DNA of 22,011 nt from positions 1-22,011 of the forward strand of contig JAWRJC010000015.1 in the NCBI GenBank assembly GCA_040307715.1, in the 5' to 3' direction. Made by a program: the position numbers and the translations under genes. Below the pieces are notes generated by a model, which was given only the letters and a program-made list of their open reading frames with translations, searched no databases and was not told the origin of the DNA. The first letter of the stretch is position 1. Each line of letters starts with the position of its first letter. Source of the DNA: RUG13615 sp040307715. GTDB taxonomy: Bacteria; Bacillota; Clostridia; Peptostreptococcales; Anaerovoracaceae. Below, piece by piece: positions 8,512 to 16,627 of this stretch.

Positions 8512-8531
8512 ACAGGAAAGGAAAGAACAAC

Positions 8532-9227
8532 ATGAACATCGTTCTGCCGGATGTTTTTTATGAACTGAATATTTTTTCGATCGTTCTGCGGTTGCTGCTC
8601 GCGCTCGTATTCGGGGGGCTCATCGGGCTGGAACGCGGCGCGGAACGTCATCCGGCCGGTTTCCGCACACATATCCTCGTGTGCGTCGGCGCGGCGCTTG
8701 CCATGATCACCAATCAGTATATGGTGGACATCTGGCCGGCGCAGGTCGATCCTTCCCGTATCGGGGCGCAGGTCATCACAGGCGTCGGTTTCCTCGGGGC
8801 GGGAACGATCATTCTGACGGGGCAGAACAAGATCAAAGGCTTGACGACTGCGGCAGGCCTGTGGGCATCTGCCTGTATCGGTCTTGCGATCGGGATCGGT
8901 TTCTATTCCGGTGCGCTGATCGGGACGGTCCTGATCTATATCAGTCTGGATCTGCTGTCGCACATTGAGGAAGCAATCTACCGGAAAGCGGGCAATCTGG
9001 CACTGTACATCGAGGTGACTGACCGGCCGGCATTCAAAGAAGTGATGGCTGTATTGAAGGAAAACAGCCGCGCGATCGAGGACATCGACTTTTCCCGCAG
9101 CAGCGTGATAACGCAGGAGGGTATCGCGTTCAATGTGCGGCTGCGGCTGCCGCGAAAAAAGGAAGTTTCCTCGGTCGTCGACAGCGTGAACGCAGTCGAT
9201 GGCGTTATGATCGTGGACGTAGAGTAG
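8532..9227 (+). CDS. MgtC/SapB-family membrane protein
   Basis: A 231-residue inner-membrane protein. The N-terminal MgtC domain (about 10-140) shows the family signature LALVFGGLIGLERG, then GFRTHILVCVGAALAMI, GAQVITGVGFLGAGTII and IKGLTTAAGLWASACIG, spread over four or five membrane helices. The C-terminal part (about 150-231) is soluble and ACT-like (LALYIEVTDRPAFKEVM). In enterobacteria MgtC helps survival in low magnesium and restrains ATP synthase; in Bacillota the role is mostly unknown and some members are tied to metal homeostasis. AGGAAAGGAAAG lies 9 bases before the ATG. It has its own promoter and is followed 24 bases later by a YfcE-type gene, so the two probably form one unit. 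Confidence 0.9.
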   Translation: MNIVLPDVFYELNIFSIVLRLLLALVFGGLIGLERGAERHPAGFRTHILVCVGAALAMITNQYMVDIWPAQVDPSRIGAQVITGVGFLGAGTIILTGQNKIKGLTTAAGLWASACIGLAIGIGFYSGALIGTVLIYISLDLLSHIEEAIYRKAGNLALYIEVTDRPAFKEVMAVLKENSRAIEDIDFSRSSVITQEGIAFNVRLRLPRKKEVSSVVDSVNAVDGVMIVDVE

Positions 9228-9251
9228 CACAAGGAAAAAAGGAAAGACAGC

Positions 9252-9824
9252 ATGAAATTACTGGTCATCAGCGATACACACGGACGCATCGGACCTATCT
9301 CGGAAGTCATCGGCAGCATGGATGATATCGATATGCTCGTCCATCTTGGCGATTACGAGCAGGATGCGGAGATCCTGGCGGAGCGCCACGGACTGGATAT
9401 GATCTCTGTCCCGGGCAATATGGACGGCTGCATGCGGCTGGAAAAGGCGGAGAAGATCCTCGAGACGGAATACGGAAAGATCCTCCTGACACACGGACAT
9501 CTGCGCGATGCCAGATGGAGCGAGGACCGGCTGGTCTTAGCAGCGATGGAAAAAGGATGCAAGGCCGTTTTCTACGGGCATACACACTGCTCTTTGTATG
9601 AAGAATCGCCGGAAGGCATCGTGATCCTCAATCCCGGCAGCACCAGTCTTCCGAGGGACGGCAGACCGCCCTCATACGCTGTTGTACGCACGGACGAAGA
9701 ACGGCTCGAATGCGGTATCCGCTATATCCGTGACCGGGAAGACGGAACCGGCGGCGACGGGGGAAAGAAGAAGTATCCGCACGGACGCCTGCGGGGGATG
9801 CTGAATTACAGCGACCGGTTTTAA
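9252..9824 (+). CDS. YfcE/MJ0936-type metallophosphoesterase
   Basis: A 190-residue calcineurin-like phosphoesterase with all metal ligands in place: D8 and H10 (SDTHG), D34 (HLGD), N56 (PGNMD), H81 (LTHGH) and H110/H112 (YGHTH). The usual GNCD is GNMD here. Family members hydrolyse phosphodiesters in vitro; the natural substrate is unclear. After about residue 160 there is a Gly/Lys-rich extension that ends in a GRLRGMLNYSDRF-like tail; from memory this tail recurs in clostridial members. AAGGAAAAAAGGAAAG precedes the ATG. It lies 24 bases behind the mgtC-like gene and before a strong terminator, so it is the last gene of that unit. Confidence 0.9.
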   Translation: MKLLVISDTHGRIGPISEVIGSMDDIDMLVHLGDYEQDAEILAERHGLDMISVPGNMDGCMRLEKAEKILETEYGKILLTHGHLRDARWSEDRLVLAAMEKGCKAVFYGHTHCSLYEESPEGIVILNPGSTSLPRDGRPPSYAVVRTDEERLECGIRYIRDREDGTGGDGGKKKYPHGRLRGMLNYSDRF

Positions 9825-9847
9825 CTAAAACGATGACTGCAATCGAA

Positions 9848-9880
9848 AGACGGCACCAGGGGAGGTGCCGTCTCTCTTTT
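9848..9880. terminator. Intrinsic terminator between convergent yfcE-like and argG genes
   Basis: A perfect 10-bp stem (9848-9857 with 9864-9873, core GACGGCACC), a six-base loop AGGGGA and the tract CTCTTTT. It is clear for the plus-strand unit. On the minus strand the tract after the stem is only TTTCGATT, so argG termination there would be weaker. Confidence 0.8.
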
Positions 9881-9912
9881 GATACATATAGAAATCGCAA
9901 AGGATGTATCAA

Positions 9913-11127
9913 CTACTTCAGTTTGCCCTGTTCACGCAGCGCTTCGACCATCGTGGGCAGCCCCCACAGATCGATGAAGCCCTTGGACGCGGCCTGGTCG
10001 TAGTCGGATTCGTCGAATGTTGCGAGTTCTTCCGAGTAGAGTGAGAAGGGAGAGGTCATGCCGGCCGGGATGATGTTGCCCTTGTAAAGCTTGAGCTTGA
10101 CGGTGCCGGTGACATGCTCGTTCGCCTTGTCTGCGAAAGCGGAGAGCGCTTCCCGCATGGGGCTGTACCATTTGCCGTTGTAGATGAGATCCGCGAAGTC
10201 GACAGCCAGTTTGCTCTTCAGATGCATGGTGTCCTTGTCGACGGTGATCATCTCGAGCTGTTCATGCGCGAAGTAGAGGATGGTGCCGCCGGGAGTCTCG
10301 TAGACACCACGGTCCTTCATGCCGACCAGACGGTTCTCGACCAGGTCGACGATACCGATGCCGTTCTTGCCGCCCACCTCGTTGAGCGCTTCGATGATCT
10401 TGGAAGCCTTCATCTTTTCGCCGTTGAAAGCGACCGGGACGCCGGCTTCGAAGTCGAGGGTGATATAGGTGGGTTCATCCGGAGCCTGCTCGGGGGAAAC
10501 GCCCAGTTCCAGGAAGCTCGGATCGTCGTACTTCGGTTCGTTGGCGACATCTTCCAGATCCAGACCTTCGTGGCTCAGGTGCCAGATGTTCTTATCTTTG
10601 GAATAGCTGGTCTCGCGGCTGATCTTGAGGGGCACGTCATGCGCTTCGGCATAATCGATCTCTTCGTCACGGCTCTTGATATCCCACTCACGCCAGGGCG
10701 CGATGATCTTCATGCCGGGTGCGTACCGTTTGATCGCCAGTTCGAAACGTACCTGGTCATTGCCTTTGCCGGTGCAGCCGTGGACGATGGCGTCCGCGCC
10801 TTCCGCGAGTGCGATCTCTGCGAGCTTTTTGCCGATGACCGGACGCGCGAACGCTGTGCCCAGCATGTATTTCTCATATACCGCATCCATCTTGAGGGAG
10901 GGGATGATGACTTCATCCACCATCTCGTCGATCAGATCGGCGACGATGAGTTTGGAAGCGCCTGTCTTAAGGGCTTTCTCTTCGAGACCTTCCAGTTCGT
11001 CCGCCTGTCCGACATTACCGGAAACCGCGATGATCTCCGGATCGTCATAGTTCTCTTTGAGCCACGGAATGATGACGGATGTGTCGAGACCGCCGGAATA
11101 CGCCATTACTACTTTCTTGATTGCCAT
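9913..11127 (-). CDS. argG: Argininosuccinate synthase
   Basis: A 404-residue cytosolic enzyme that joins citrulline and aspartate with ATP to give argininosuccinate, the seventh step of arginine synthesis. The N-terminal ATP pyrophosphatase loop AYSGGLDTS lies at residues 9-17. HGCTGKGNDQVRFE, SRETSYSKDKNIWHLSHEG and ETPGGTILYFAHEQLE are further family blocks and are intact. Length is normal (about 400). AAAGGAG lies 9 bases before the ATG. The gene stands alone: argH, its usual partner, is neither upstream nor downstream. Its promoter is covered by an ArgR/AhrC-type operator, so repression by arginine is likely. Confidence 0.97.
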   Translation of the reverse strand: MAIKKVVMAYSGGLDTSVIIPWLKENYDDPEIIAVSGNVGQADELEGLEEKALKTGASKLIVADLIDEMVDEVIIPSLKMDAVYEKYMLGTAFARPVIGKKLAEIALAEGADAIVHGCTGKGNDQVRFELAIKRYAPGMKIIAPWREWDIKSRDEEIDYAEAHDVPLKISRETSYSKDKNIWHLSHEGLDLEDVANEPKYDDPSFLELGVSPEQAPDEPTYITLDFEAGVPVAFNGEKMKASKIIEALNEVGGKNGIGIVDLVENRLVGMKDRGVYETPGGTILYFAHEQLEMITVDKDTMHLKSKLAVDFADLIYNGKWYSPMREALSAFADKANEHVTGTVKLKLYKGNIIPAGMTSPFSLYSEELATFDESDYDQAASKGFIDLWGLPTMVEALREQGKLK

Positions 11128-11202
11128 GATTGATACTCCTTTGCTTTTTTATTCACGTTAGTTTAGCAAGTTGTCTGCGGGCTTTTCGTGCCCGATGGGA
11201 TG

Positions 11203-11231
11203 ATTATACATAAACATGAATAAATATGCAA
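11203..11231 (-). promoter_or_regulatory. argG promoter
   Basis: On the minus strand TTGCAT (11231-11226), a 17-base spacer and a perfect TATAAT (11208-11203). The start near 11196 gives a leader of about 70 bases with a small hairpin (CGGGC/GCCCG) and no T-run after it. The ARG box covers the -35 and part of the spacer. Confidence 0.75.
11215..11231. promoter_or_regulatory. ArgR/AhrC operator (ARG box)
   Basis: CATGAATAAATATGCAA on the plus strand matches 16 of 18 positions of the Bacillus AhrC box as I remember it (CATGAATAAAAATKCAAR), counting the next base as a mismatch. It overlaps the -35 box and part of the spacer of the argG promoter, a classical repression site. The divergent AI-2E-family operon starts about 100 bases away and could also be touched. 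Confidence 0.7.
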
Positions 11232-11291
11232 CACCTTTTTTAAAAAATATTTGACTTTCTTTATCAGCTCCACAAAATCCATTTTTAATGG

Positions 11292-11304
11292 TGTATATTA
11301 TAAA
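11292..11304 (+). promoter_or_regulatory. Candidate -10 region for the AI-2E/murB operon
   Basis: TGTATATTATAAA contains overlapping -10-like hexamers (TATATT 11294, TATTAT 11296, TATAAA 11299), the first directly preceded by TG. No good -35 lies 16-18 bases upstream; the nearby TTGACT (11251-11256) is too far away. The rest of the argG/AI-2E intergenic region holds the argG promoter and a small CCATT/AATGG inverted repeat at 11279-11291. Confidence 0.35.
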
Positions 11305-11331
11305 TGTATTTGTATGTTTCCGGAGGGACAG

Positions 11332-12654
11332 ATGAGCTCAAAGAAGTGGCAATCACCATATTTCAAATGGGGACTGACGGGGGCGCTGGCCTTGATGGCT
11401 GCGGTCGCCTTCTTCTTTGTGGTCTTCAGATATCAGGGGCTTATCGCCGGGATCTCGGCATTCGCTCATATCCTGATGCCGTTTGTATACGGGCTTGTGA
11501 TGGCATATCTGGTCTGTCCGTTGTACAACGTCTGCATACGCGGTTTCGGCAAGATCAGGTGGCCTAAAGTCCGCGGCAGGGACATCTCGGTGACCGTGTC
11601 AAAAGGCATCGCGACGTTCATCAGTATCATGATGATCTTCTTCGTGATCGGGGCGCTGCTGTATCTGATCATCCCGCAGCTGATCGAAAGTGAGACCGTC
11701 ATTGCTAAAGAGATGCCGGTATATATACGTAATGTCGTGATCTTTCTGCAGGACAGTGCCAACCATCTGCCAAGCAGTTTCAAAGCACAGGCGGAGGCGC
11801 TGATCAGCGAAGCCGGCGGTTCCTTTACAGACTGGGTCCAATCCACTCTGCTGCCGCGGTATGACAGCATTCTGGCGACGATCTCGGAGAGCATCCTCGG
11901 AATCCTCGGCACGATCATGAATTTCTTCATCGGCGTGATCGTTTGCGCATTCTTCATCAACCGCAAAGAAGTTTTCCTGGCGCAAGCCAAAAAGATGATC
12001 ATCGCGATCTTCCGCGAAGACCATGCGGACGGCATCCTGCGGGGCGCTGCGTATATCAATAAAACATTCTGGGGATTTATCAGCGGCAAGCTGATCGACA
12101 GTCTGGTCATCGGCATCCTTTGCTTTATCGTGATGTCGATCCTGCACTGGCCTTATGCGGTCCTGATCAGCGTCATCATCGGCGTGACGAACATCATTCC
12201 GTTCTTCGGCCCGTTCATCGGGGCGATCCCGTCGGCGATCCTGATGTTCATGGTCAGCCCGAAACTCTGTCTGGCGTTCATCGTGTTCGTATTCATCCTG
12301 CAGCAGGTAGACGGCAACATCATCGGTCCGAAGATTCTCGGCGAGACGACAGGTCTTTCGAGCATCTGGGTCATCTTCGCGATCCTCGTCGGCAGCGGTC
12401 TGTTCGGTGTGCTGGGCATGATCCTGGGTGTGCCGGTCTTCGCTGTGCTGTACGCATATGTCTGCTACTGGATCAACCGGCGGCTCGAAAAGAAGGGGCT
12501 CTCGACCGATCTCTGGGATTATCACACCCTGTACAGTTATGCCGGGGTGCGCGAAACATCTGCAGATCCTGAAGAAGCCGATGAACCACCTATGGACAAA
12601 GAGCATGTCGAAGAACTGATAGAAGATTACAGAGAGGAAGACTATAATGAGTGA
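11332..12654 (+). CDS. AI-2E-family transporter
   Basis: A 440-residue polytopic protein of the AI-2E transporter family (YtvI/YdbI/PerM-like). Hydrophobic helices lie near 15-90, then 105-130, and a long variable middle part (about 130-205) precedes the conserved C-terminal half. That half holds FFGPFIGAIPSAILMF, QQVDGNIIGPKILGETTGLSS and FGVLGMILGVPVFAVLYAYV. Members export small molecules or sodium; the autoinducer role holds only for some. The last 40 residues are acidic and cytosolic. The ATG at 11332 was chosen because CCGGAGGGACAG sits just upstream; the frame is open further up to a TTG at 11251 but without a ribosome site and across the promoter region. The 3' end overlaps murB by 8 bases. 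Confidence 0.88.
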   Translation: MSSKKWQSPYFKWGLTGALALMAAVAFFFVVFRYQGLIAGISAFAHILMPFVYGLVMAYLVCPLYNVCIRGFGKIRWPKVRGRDISVTVSKGIATFISIMMIFFVIGALLYLIIPQLIESETVIAKEMPVYIRNVVIFLQDSANHLPSSFKAQAEALISEAGGSFTDWVQSTLLPRYDSILATISESILGILGTIMNFFIGVIVCAFFINRKEVFLAQAKKMIIAIFREDHADGILRGAAYINKTFWGFISGKLIDSLVIGILCFIVMSILHWPYAVLISVIIGVTNIIPFFGPFIGAIPSAILMFMVSPKLCLAFIVFVFILQQVDGNIIGPKILGETTGLSSIWVIFAILVGSGLFGVLGMILGVPVFAVLYAYVCYWINRRLEKKGLSTDLWDYHTLYSYAGVRETSADPEEADEPPMDKEHVEELIEDYREEDYNE

Positions 12655-13573
12655 TTTCGGAGTGCGGCTCGCACAGATCGCGAAAGTGGAAGAGAACGCT
12701 CCGATGGCGTCATATACTTCCTTCCGCGCGGGTGGAGCGGCAAGATACCTTGTCTTTCCCGATACCGAGGAAGCGCTGCTGGCGGTCATGGAGGCCGTCC
12801 GGGAAGAGAAGATTCCATACTATGTGACGGGCAATGGCAGCAACATCCTCGTGAAAGACGGCGGATTCTCCGGCGTGATCATCAAAATCGCGGACGGGTT
12901 CTCGGATATAGAAACAGACGGCACGAAGATCCGTGCGGGTGCCGGAGCGCTCCTGTCCGCGATCTCCAGGGAAGCGGCCAGACAGTCGCTGACGGGGCTG
13001 GAGTTCGCCTCCGGCATCCCGGGGAGCCTTGGCGGTGCGGTCTACATGAATGCCGGCGCGTACGACGGCGAGATGAAGCAGATCCTGCAGACAGTCCGGC
13101 TTCTTGATCCTGTAAGCGGCGCGGTCCGCGACGCAGATGCGGCTGAACTGGAACTGGCATACCGGTACAGCAGCCTGTATGAGACGGGGGAGATCGTCCT
13201 GGGGGCGGTCATGCAGCTTGCTGAAGGCGATCCGGCGGCGATCGCGGAGAAGATGCGTGATCTCAACCGGCGGCGGACGACCAAGCAGCCGCTGGCGTAT
13301 CCGAGCGCCGGCAGTTTTTTCAAGCGGCCGGAAGGGTATTTCGCCGGCAAACTCGTGCAGGATGCCGGGCTCAAAGGCCTGACGGTGGGCGGCGCACAGG
13401 TGTCTACGCTGCACAGCGGATTTGTCATCAATATCGGCGGCGCGACCGCCACGGATATCATCACACTGATGCACCTCGTGCAGGCGCGTGTTAAAGAACA
13501 GTTCGGTGTGGATCTTCACCCGGAGGTACGCATCATCGGTGTGGATCAAGGAGAAAGCGATTCCCTGGCATAG
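12647..13573 (+). CDS. murB: UDP-N-acetylenolpyruvoylglucosamine reductase
   Basis: A 308-residue FAD enzyme that reduces UDP-GlcNAc-enolpyruvate to UDP-MurNAc with NADPH, the second committed step of peptidoglycan precursor synthesis in the cytoplasm. The FAD domain shows TSFRAGG, TGNGSNILVKDGG and GIPGSLGGAVYMNAGAY. Catalytic residues are in place: Arg174 (YRYS), Ser223 (AGSFFKRP) and Glu293 (LHPEV). The YRYSS form and the short loop place it in the type II MurB group of Gram-positives. Its ATG lies inside the end of the exporter gene (8-base overlap) with AGAGAGGAAG upstream. It heads the block murB-PHP-rapZ-whiA. Confidence 0.96.
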   Translation: MSDFGVRLAQIAKVEENAPMASYTSFRAGGAARYLVFPDTEEALLAVMEAVREEKIPYYVTGNGSNILVKDGGFSGVIIKIADGFSDIETDGTKIRAGAGALLSAISREAARQSLTGLEFASGIPGSLGGAVYMNAGAYDGEMKQILQTVRLLDPVSGAVRDADAAELELAYRYSSLYETGEIVLGAVMQLAEGDPAAIAEKMRDLNRRRTTKQPLAYPSAGSFFKRPEGYFAGKLVQDAGLKGLTVGGAQVSTLHSGFVINIGGATATDIITLMHLVQARVKEQFGVDLHPEVRIIGVDQGESDSLA

Positions 13574-13591
13574 GAAAGGAACGCATAGAAT

Positions 13592-14320
13592 ATGTGGAAA
13601 CTGTTATACGACCACCATACGCACACGACATTCAGCCACGGCAAGGGATCGATCGAAGAAAATGTCAAGGAGGCCATCGCAAAGGGGCTTACATCTGTCG
13701 GTATCACTGACCACGGCCCCGGTCATCTGACCTATGGCCTGAAGAGAGAAAACTATCCCATCATGCGGGCGGAGGTCGACCGCCTCAATAAGAAATATCC
13801 GCAGATCGAAGTCAAACTGGGCGTGGAAGCGAATATCTGGGAGCCTGCGCCGTATATCGATGTGATCCCGGACGATCTTAAGTATCTGGATTATGTGATC
13901 GCAGGCTACCATTACGGCGTGCACGACGGTCATACGATCCATAATTATGCCTATAACCATGGTGTCCGGGTCGGCGGGAAGAGCCTGCTGGCTGCGAACA
14001 CGGATATGATGGTCAGAGCGATCTATGAGAATGATCTCTACATCCTGACGCACCCCGGCGACAAAGGACCGTTCGACATAGATGCGGTCGCGAAAGCATG
14101 CGAGGACCGCGGCGTGCTGATGGAGATCAATGCCAAGCATCCGCATCTGAATGTAAAAGAAATCCAGACTGCCATGAAATACAATGTGCAGTTCATCATC
14201 AGCAGTGATGCGCATATTCCCGGTAAAGTCGGGAGTGTGGAAGCGCCCATGCGGCGCGCACTGGAAGCCGGCGTACCGGCGGAACGGATCGTTAATATAG
14301 AAGTGACCGAGGAGGAATAA
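13592..14320 (+). CDS. PHP-domain phosphoesterase (YcdX/histidinol-phosphatase-like)
   Basis: A 242-residue PHP hydrolase with the metal-binding motifs DHHTHTTFSHG (residues 7-17), GITDHGPGH, a conserved Glu in KLGVEANI, THPGDKG and SSDAHIPG. These supply the usual His/Asp/Glu ligands for a two- or three-metal centre. Substrates of this subgroup are unknown; candidates are small phosphate esters. It sits between murB and rapZ, a placement I recall from many Clostridia, which suggests an envelope or nucleotide-linked role, though this is inference. AGGAAAGGA precedes the ATG by about 10 bases. rapZ starts one base after its stop, with GAGGAGGA inside the PHP end as its ribosome site. Confidence 0.88.
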   Translation: MWKLLYDHHTHTTFSHGKGSIEENVKEAIAKGLTSVGITDHGPGHLTYGLKRENYPIMRAEVDRLNKKYPQIEVKLGVEANIWEPAPYIDVIPDDLKYLDYVIAGYHYGVHDGHTIHNYAYNHGVRVGGKSLLAANTDMMVRAIYENDLYILTHPGDKGPFDIDAVAKACEDRGVLMEINAKHPHLNVKEIQTAMKYNVQFIISSDAHIPGKVGSVEAPMRRALEAGVPAERIVNIEVTEEE

Positions 14321-14321
14321 C

Positions 14322-15179
14322 GTGCAGACTGTCATCATCACAGGCTTGTCCGGCGCAGGAAAGTCACAGGCCATGGAAGGGCTGGAAGATCAGGGGTATT
14401 ACTGCATCGACAACATGCCGCCTGCCCTGATTGCAGACTTTATCAATCTGGCTATGACCCCGGAGAGCGGCATCGAAAAAGCGGCCTTCGTCGTGGATAT
14501 CCGCGGCGGGGAGATCTTTGGCGGATTCCAGGAAGCCATGGAAGTCATGGATGCGTACAGCATCGATGTCAAAGTGCTCTTCCTCGAAGCGACGACCGAC
14601 ACGCTGCTGCGGCGGTTTGATGCTACACGGCGCGTACATCCGGTCACGCATAGAGCAGCGACCGAGGAAGCGATCGAAGCGGAACGCGAAAAACTGAAGT
14701 TCCTGCGCAACGCGGCAGATTTCGTCATCGACACGTCGGGCATGAAGACGGCACAGCTCAAGGAGGAGATCCGTGAGATCCTCGAAGACAGGACCAAGGA
14801 GGAAACCTTCGTCATCAATATCATGTCGTTCGGTTTTAAGTACGGCATCCCGGTGACGGCGGATATGGTCTTTGATATGCGGTTCATCCCCAATCCGTTC
14901 TACGTGCCGACGCTCAAGCGGCTGACAGGCAACAACAAAAAGATCAGGGATTATGTGGGCAAGTATTACGTGACCCAGTCTTTTGTCAAGAACCTCGACC
15001 GGCTGATCAACGGAACGATCCCCGGATACATGCAGGAGGGCAAATGGCACCTCAACGTAGCCTTCGGCTGTACGGGCGGTCATCACCGTTCGGTCGCCAT
15101 GGCCAATGAGTTCTATGAGCGTTTCAAGAGACAGGGCAAGCAGGTCACCCTGGAACATAGAGATATCAAAAAAGGATAA
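14322..15179 (+). CDS. rapZ: RapZ/YvcJ-family nucleotide-binding protein
   Basis: A 285-residue P-loop protein of the RapZ (YvcJ) family. Walker A is GLSGAGKS (residues 8-15), followed by YYCIDNMPPAL and FVVDIRGGE. The C-terminal half has FGFKYGIP, DMRFIPNPFY and the family hallmark GCTGGHHRSV near 245. In E. coli RapZ binds UDP-GlcN-6P-related signals and brings small RNAs to RNase E; in Bacillota it binds GTP/ATP and has been tied to competence and cell-wall precursor control. The start is GTG at 14322, supported by GAGGAGGA 6 bases upstream. The length is normal. Confidence 0.95.
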   Translation: MQTVIITGLSGAGKSQAMEGLEDQGYYCIDNMPPALIADFINLAMTPESGIEKAAFVVDIRGGEIFGGFQEAMEVMDAYSIDVKVLFLEATTDTLLRRFDATRRVHPVTHRAATEEAIEAEREKLKFLRNAADFVIDTSGMKTAQLKEEIREILEDRTKEETFVINIMSFGFKYGIPVTADMVFDMRFIPNPFYVPTLKRLTGNNKKIRDYVGKYYVTQSFVKNLDRLINGTIPGYMQEGKWHLNVAFGCTGGHHRSVAMANEFYERFKRQGKQVTLEHRDIKKG

Positions 15180-15225
15180 TGCCGGGTAAAGGATTGCCTG
15201 CTGCTTGATACAGGAGAAGAAGGTC

Positions 15226-16173
15226 GTGTCGTTTTCTGCGGATACAAAAAATGAACTGGCACATATCATGCCGGAGAAAAAGAACTGTATGATCGCGGAA
15301 ATCGCGGCCTTTATTCGTGTACGTGGAAATCTGCGTCTGATGGGCGGCGGCAAGTTTGAAATCCAGGTGCCGCTGGATGATCCTGCGATCGCCCGGCACT
15401 TTATGAAACTCATCAAGGAGTACTTCAGCGTTGAGACGCATCTTACGGTGCGGGAGAGCAGCGGAATCCGCAAAGGCCGCTCCTACATTGTCACGATCGG
15501 TCCGGAGGATCTCAGCGAGCAGATCCTGCGCGAGACCGGAATCCTGATGGTCCGCGAGGGCATGAACTATATCAGCGACGGTATCTACGAGGGACTGGTG
15601 AAAACGAAGGATGCCCGCAAAGCTTATCTGCGCGCCTTATTCCTCGCAGCTGGTACGATGACGAGCCCGGAGAAAGACTATCATTTTGAAATCAGCTGCG
15701 CGACGAAGATCCTGGCGACCGACGTGCGGCGGCTGTTCAATTCCTTCGTTGATATCACAGCGAAGTATTACCAGCGTAAGGAGGATCACATCGTCTATCT
15801 GAAGAAAGCCGACCAGATCCAGGATATGCTGGCCATCATGGGGGCACAGACGCAGTACTTTGCGTTCCAGGATGTGCGATTCCAGAAGGAACTGAAAGGA
15901 TCGGCGAACCGCCTCGCCAACTGCGACCAGGCCAACATCGATAAAGCGATCGCGGCAGCTGATAAGATGATCGAAGCGATCAATAAGGTCGGACTGGAGA
16001 ATCTGCCGCCGAAGCTGGCAGAGATCGCGGTCGTTCGGATGGAACATCCGGAAGCGTCGCTCAAAGAACTGGGTGAATTCCTCGATCCGCCGCTCAAAAA
16101 GGCGGGCGTCAACAGCCGTCTCAAGCGCATCGAAGCGCTGGCGGCAGCAAAGGAGAACGGACATGTACAATGA
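15226..16173 (+). CDS. whiA: WhiA, sporulation/division transcription-factor-like protein
   Basis: A 315-residue WhiA protein: an N-terminal LAGLIDADG homing-endonuclease fold without nuclease activity (about 1-195), including IAAFIRVRGNL and AYLRALFLAAGTMTSPEKDYHFE, then a C-terminal HTH with SLKELGEFLDPPLKKAGVNSRLKRIEAL. WhiA binds DNA and affects division, chromosome segregation and, in actinobacteria, sporulation. I chose the GTG at 15226 because AGGAGAAGAAGG lies just upstream and the protein then begins MSFSADTKNEL, as family members do. A TTG at 15205 in the same frame has no ribosome site. yvcK, often between rapZ and whiA, is missing here; a 46-base spacer takes its place. Confidence 0.95.
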   Translation: MSFSADTKNELAHIMPEKKNCMIAEIAAFIRVRGNLRLMGGGKFEIQVPLDDPAIARHFMKLIKEYFSVETHLTVRESSGIRKGRSYIVTIGPEDLSEQILRETGILMVREGMNYISDGIYEGLVKTKDARKAYLRALFLAAGTMTSPEKDYHFEISCATKILATDVRRLFNSFVDITAKYYQRKEDHIVYLKKADQIQDMLAIMGAQTQYFAFQDVRFQKELKGSANRLANCDQANIDKAIAAADKMIEAINKVGLENLPPKLAEIAVVRMEHPEASLKELGEFLDPPLKKAGVNSRLKRIEALAAAKENGHVQ

Positions 16174-16612
16174 AACCGAATACAGAGTTATATTCGCGGA
16201 CACGGACGCGATGGGCATCGTCTACAACGGGACGTACATTTCGCTGTTTGAGCGCGGCCGGACTGAACTCATGCGCCAGATGGGGTACCCGTACAAGCGC
16301 ATGGAAGAAGAAGGCATGAAGCTGCCGGTCGGCGAGATCACCTGCACCTACCGTTCGCCGGCGTTCGCGGATGACCTGCTCGTCATCAAAAGCTGGGTCG
16401 AAGAGATCAAGGCGGCGTCGATCTACGTCGGCTATGAGATCTACAAGAAGGAGACCGGTGAAGTCTGTGTCACGGGGTCGTCCATGCACCCGGTGACAGA
16501 TACGGAACTTAAGCCGATGCGTTTTAAAAAAGTCCGTCCGGACCTCTATGAAAAGTTCAAGAGCAGCATGGAGGACGACGACAAACCGAAGAGACGGCTG
16601 CGCAGGAAGTAG
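16163..16612 (+). CDS. YbgC/FadM-type acyl-CoA thioesterase
   Basis: A 149-residue hot-dog-fold protein. The active-site block YRVIFADTDAMGIVYNGTYISLFERGRTELM contains the catalytic Asp15 and the conserved Gly-x-x-Tyr of the 4HBT family. GEITCTYRSPAFADDLLVI is the second conserved strand. Such enzymes hydrolyse acyl-CoA or acyl-ACP thioesters in the cytoplasm; chain-length preference cannot be read from sequence. The last 20 residues are charged and basic. The ATG at 16163 lies within the whiA end (11-base overlap) and has AAAGGAG 7 bases upstream. The same frame is open for 30 more codons upstream, but those are a shadow of whiA with an arginine/serine-rich, unlikely sequence. Confidence 0.88.
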   Translation: MYNETEYRVIFADTDAMGIVYNGTYISLFERGRTELMRQMGYPYKRMEEEGMKLPVGEITCTYRSPAFADDLLVIKSWVEEIKAASIYVGYEIYKKETGEVCVTGSSMHPVTDTELKPMRFKKVRPDLYEKFKSSMEDDDKPKRRLRRK

Positions 16613-16627
16613 ACGGAAAGGAACATT

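Noticed and set aside
11128..11202. T-box or arginine riboswitch in the argG leader
   Set aside because: The leader is only about 70 bases, without a T-box sequence or terminator; the ARG box gives a sufficient explanation.
11251..11331. Upstream TTG extension of the AI-2E-family gene
   Set aside because: It lacks a ribosome site and crosses the likely promoter; the ATG at 11332 has a strong GGAGG.
11599..12789. Minus-strand open frame of 396 codons opposite the AI-2E-family gene and murB
   Set aside because: Asp/Arg/His-rich antisense shadow of a GC-rich membrane-protein gene, with no start signals.
14364..15473. Minus-strand open frame of 369 codons opposite rapZ and whiA
   Set aside because: rapZ and whiA are certain on the other strand; the antisense product is His/Arg-rich without motifs.
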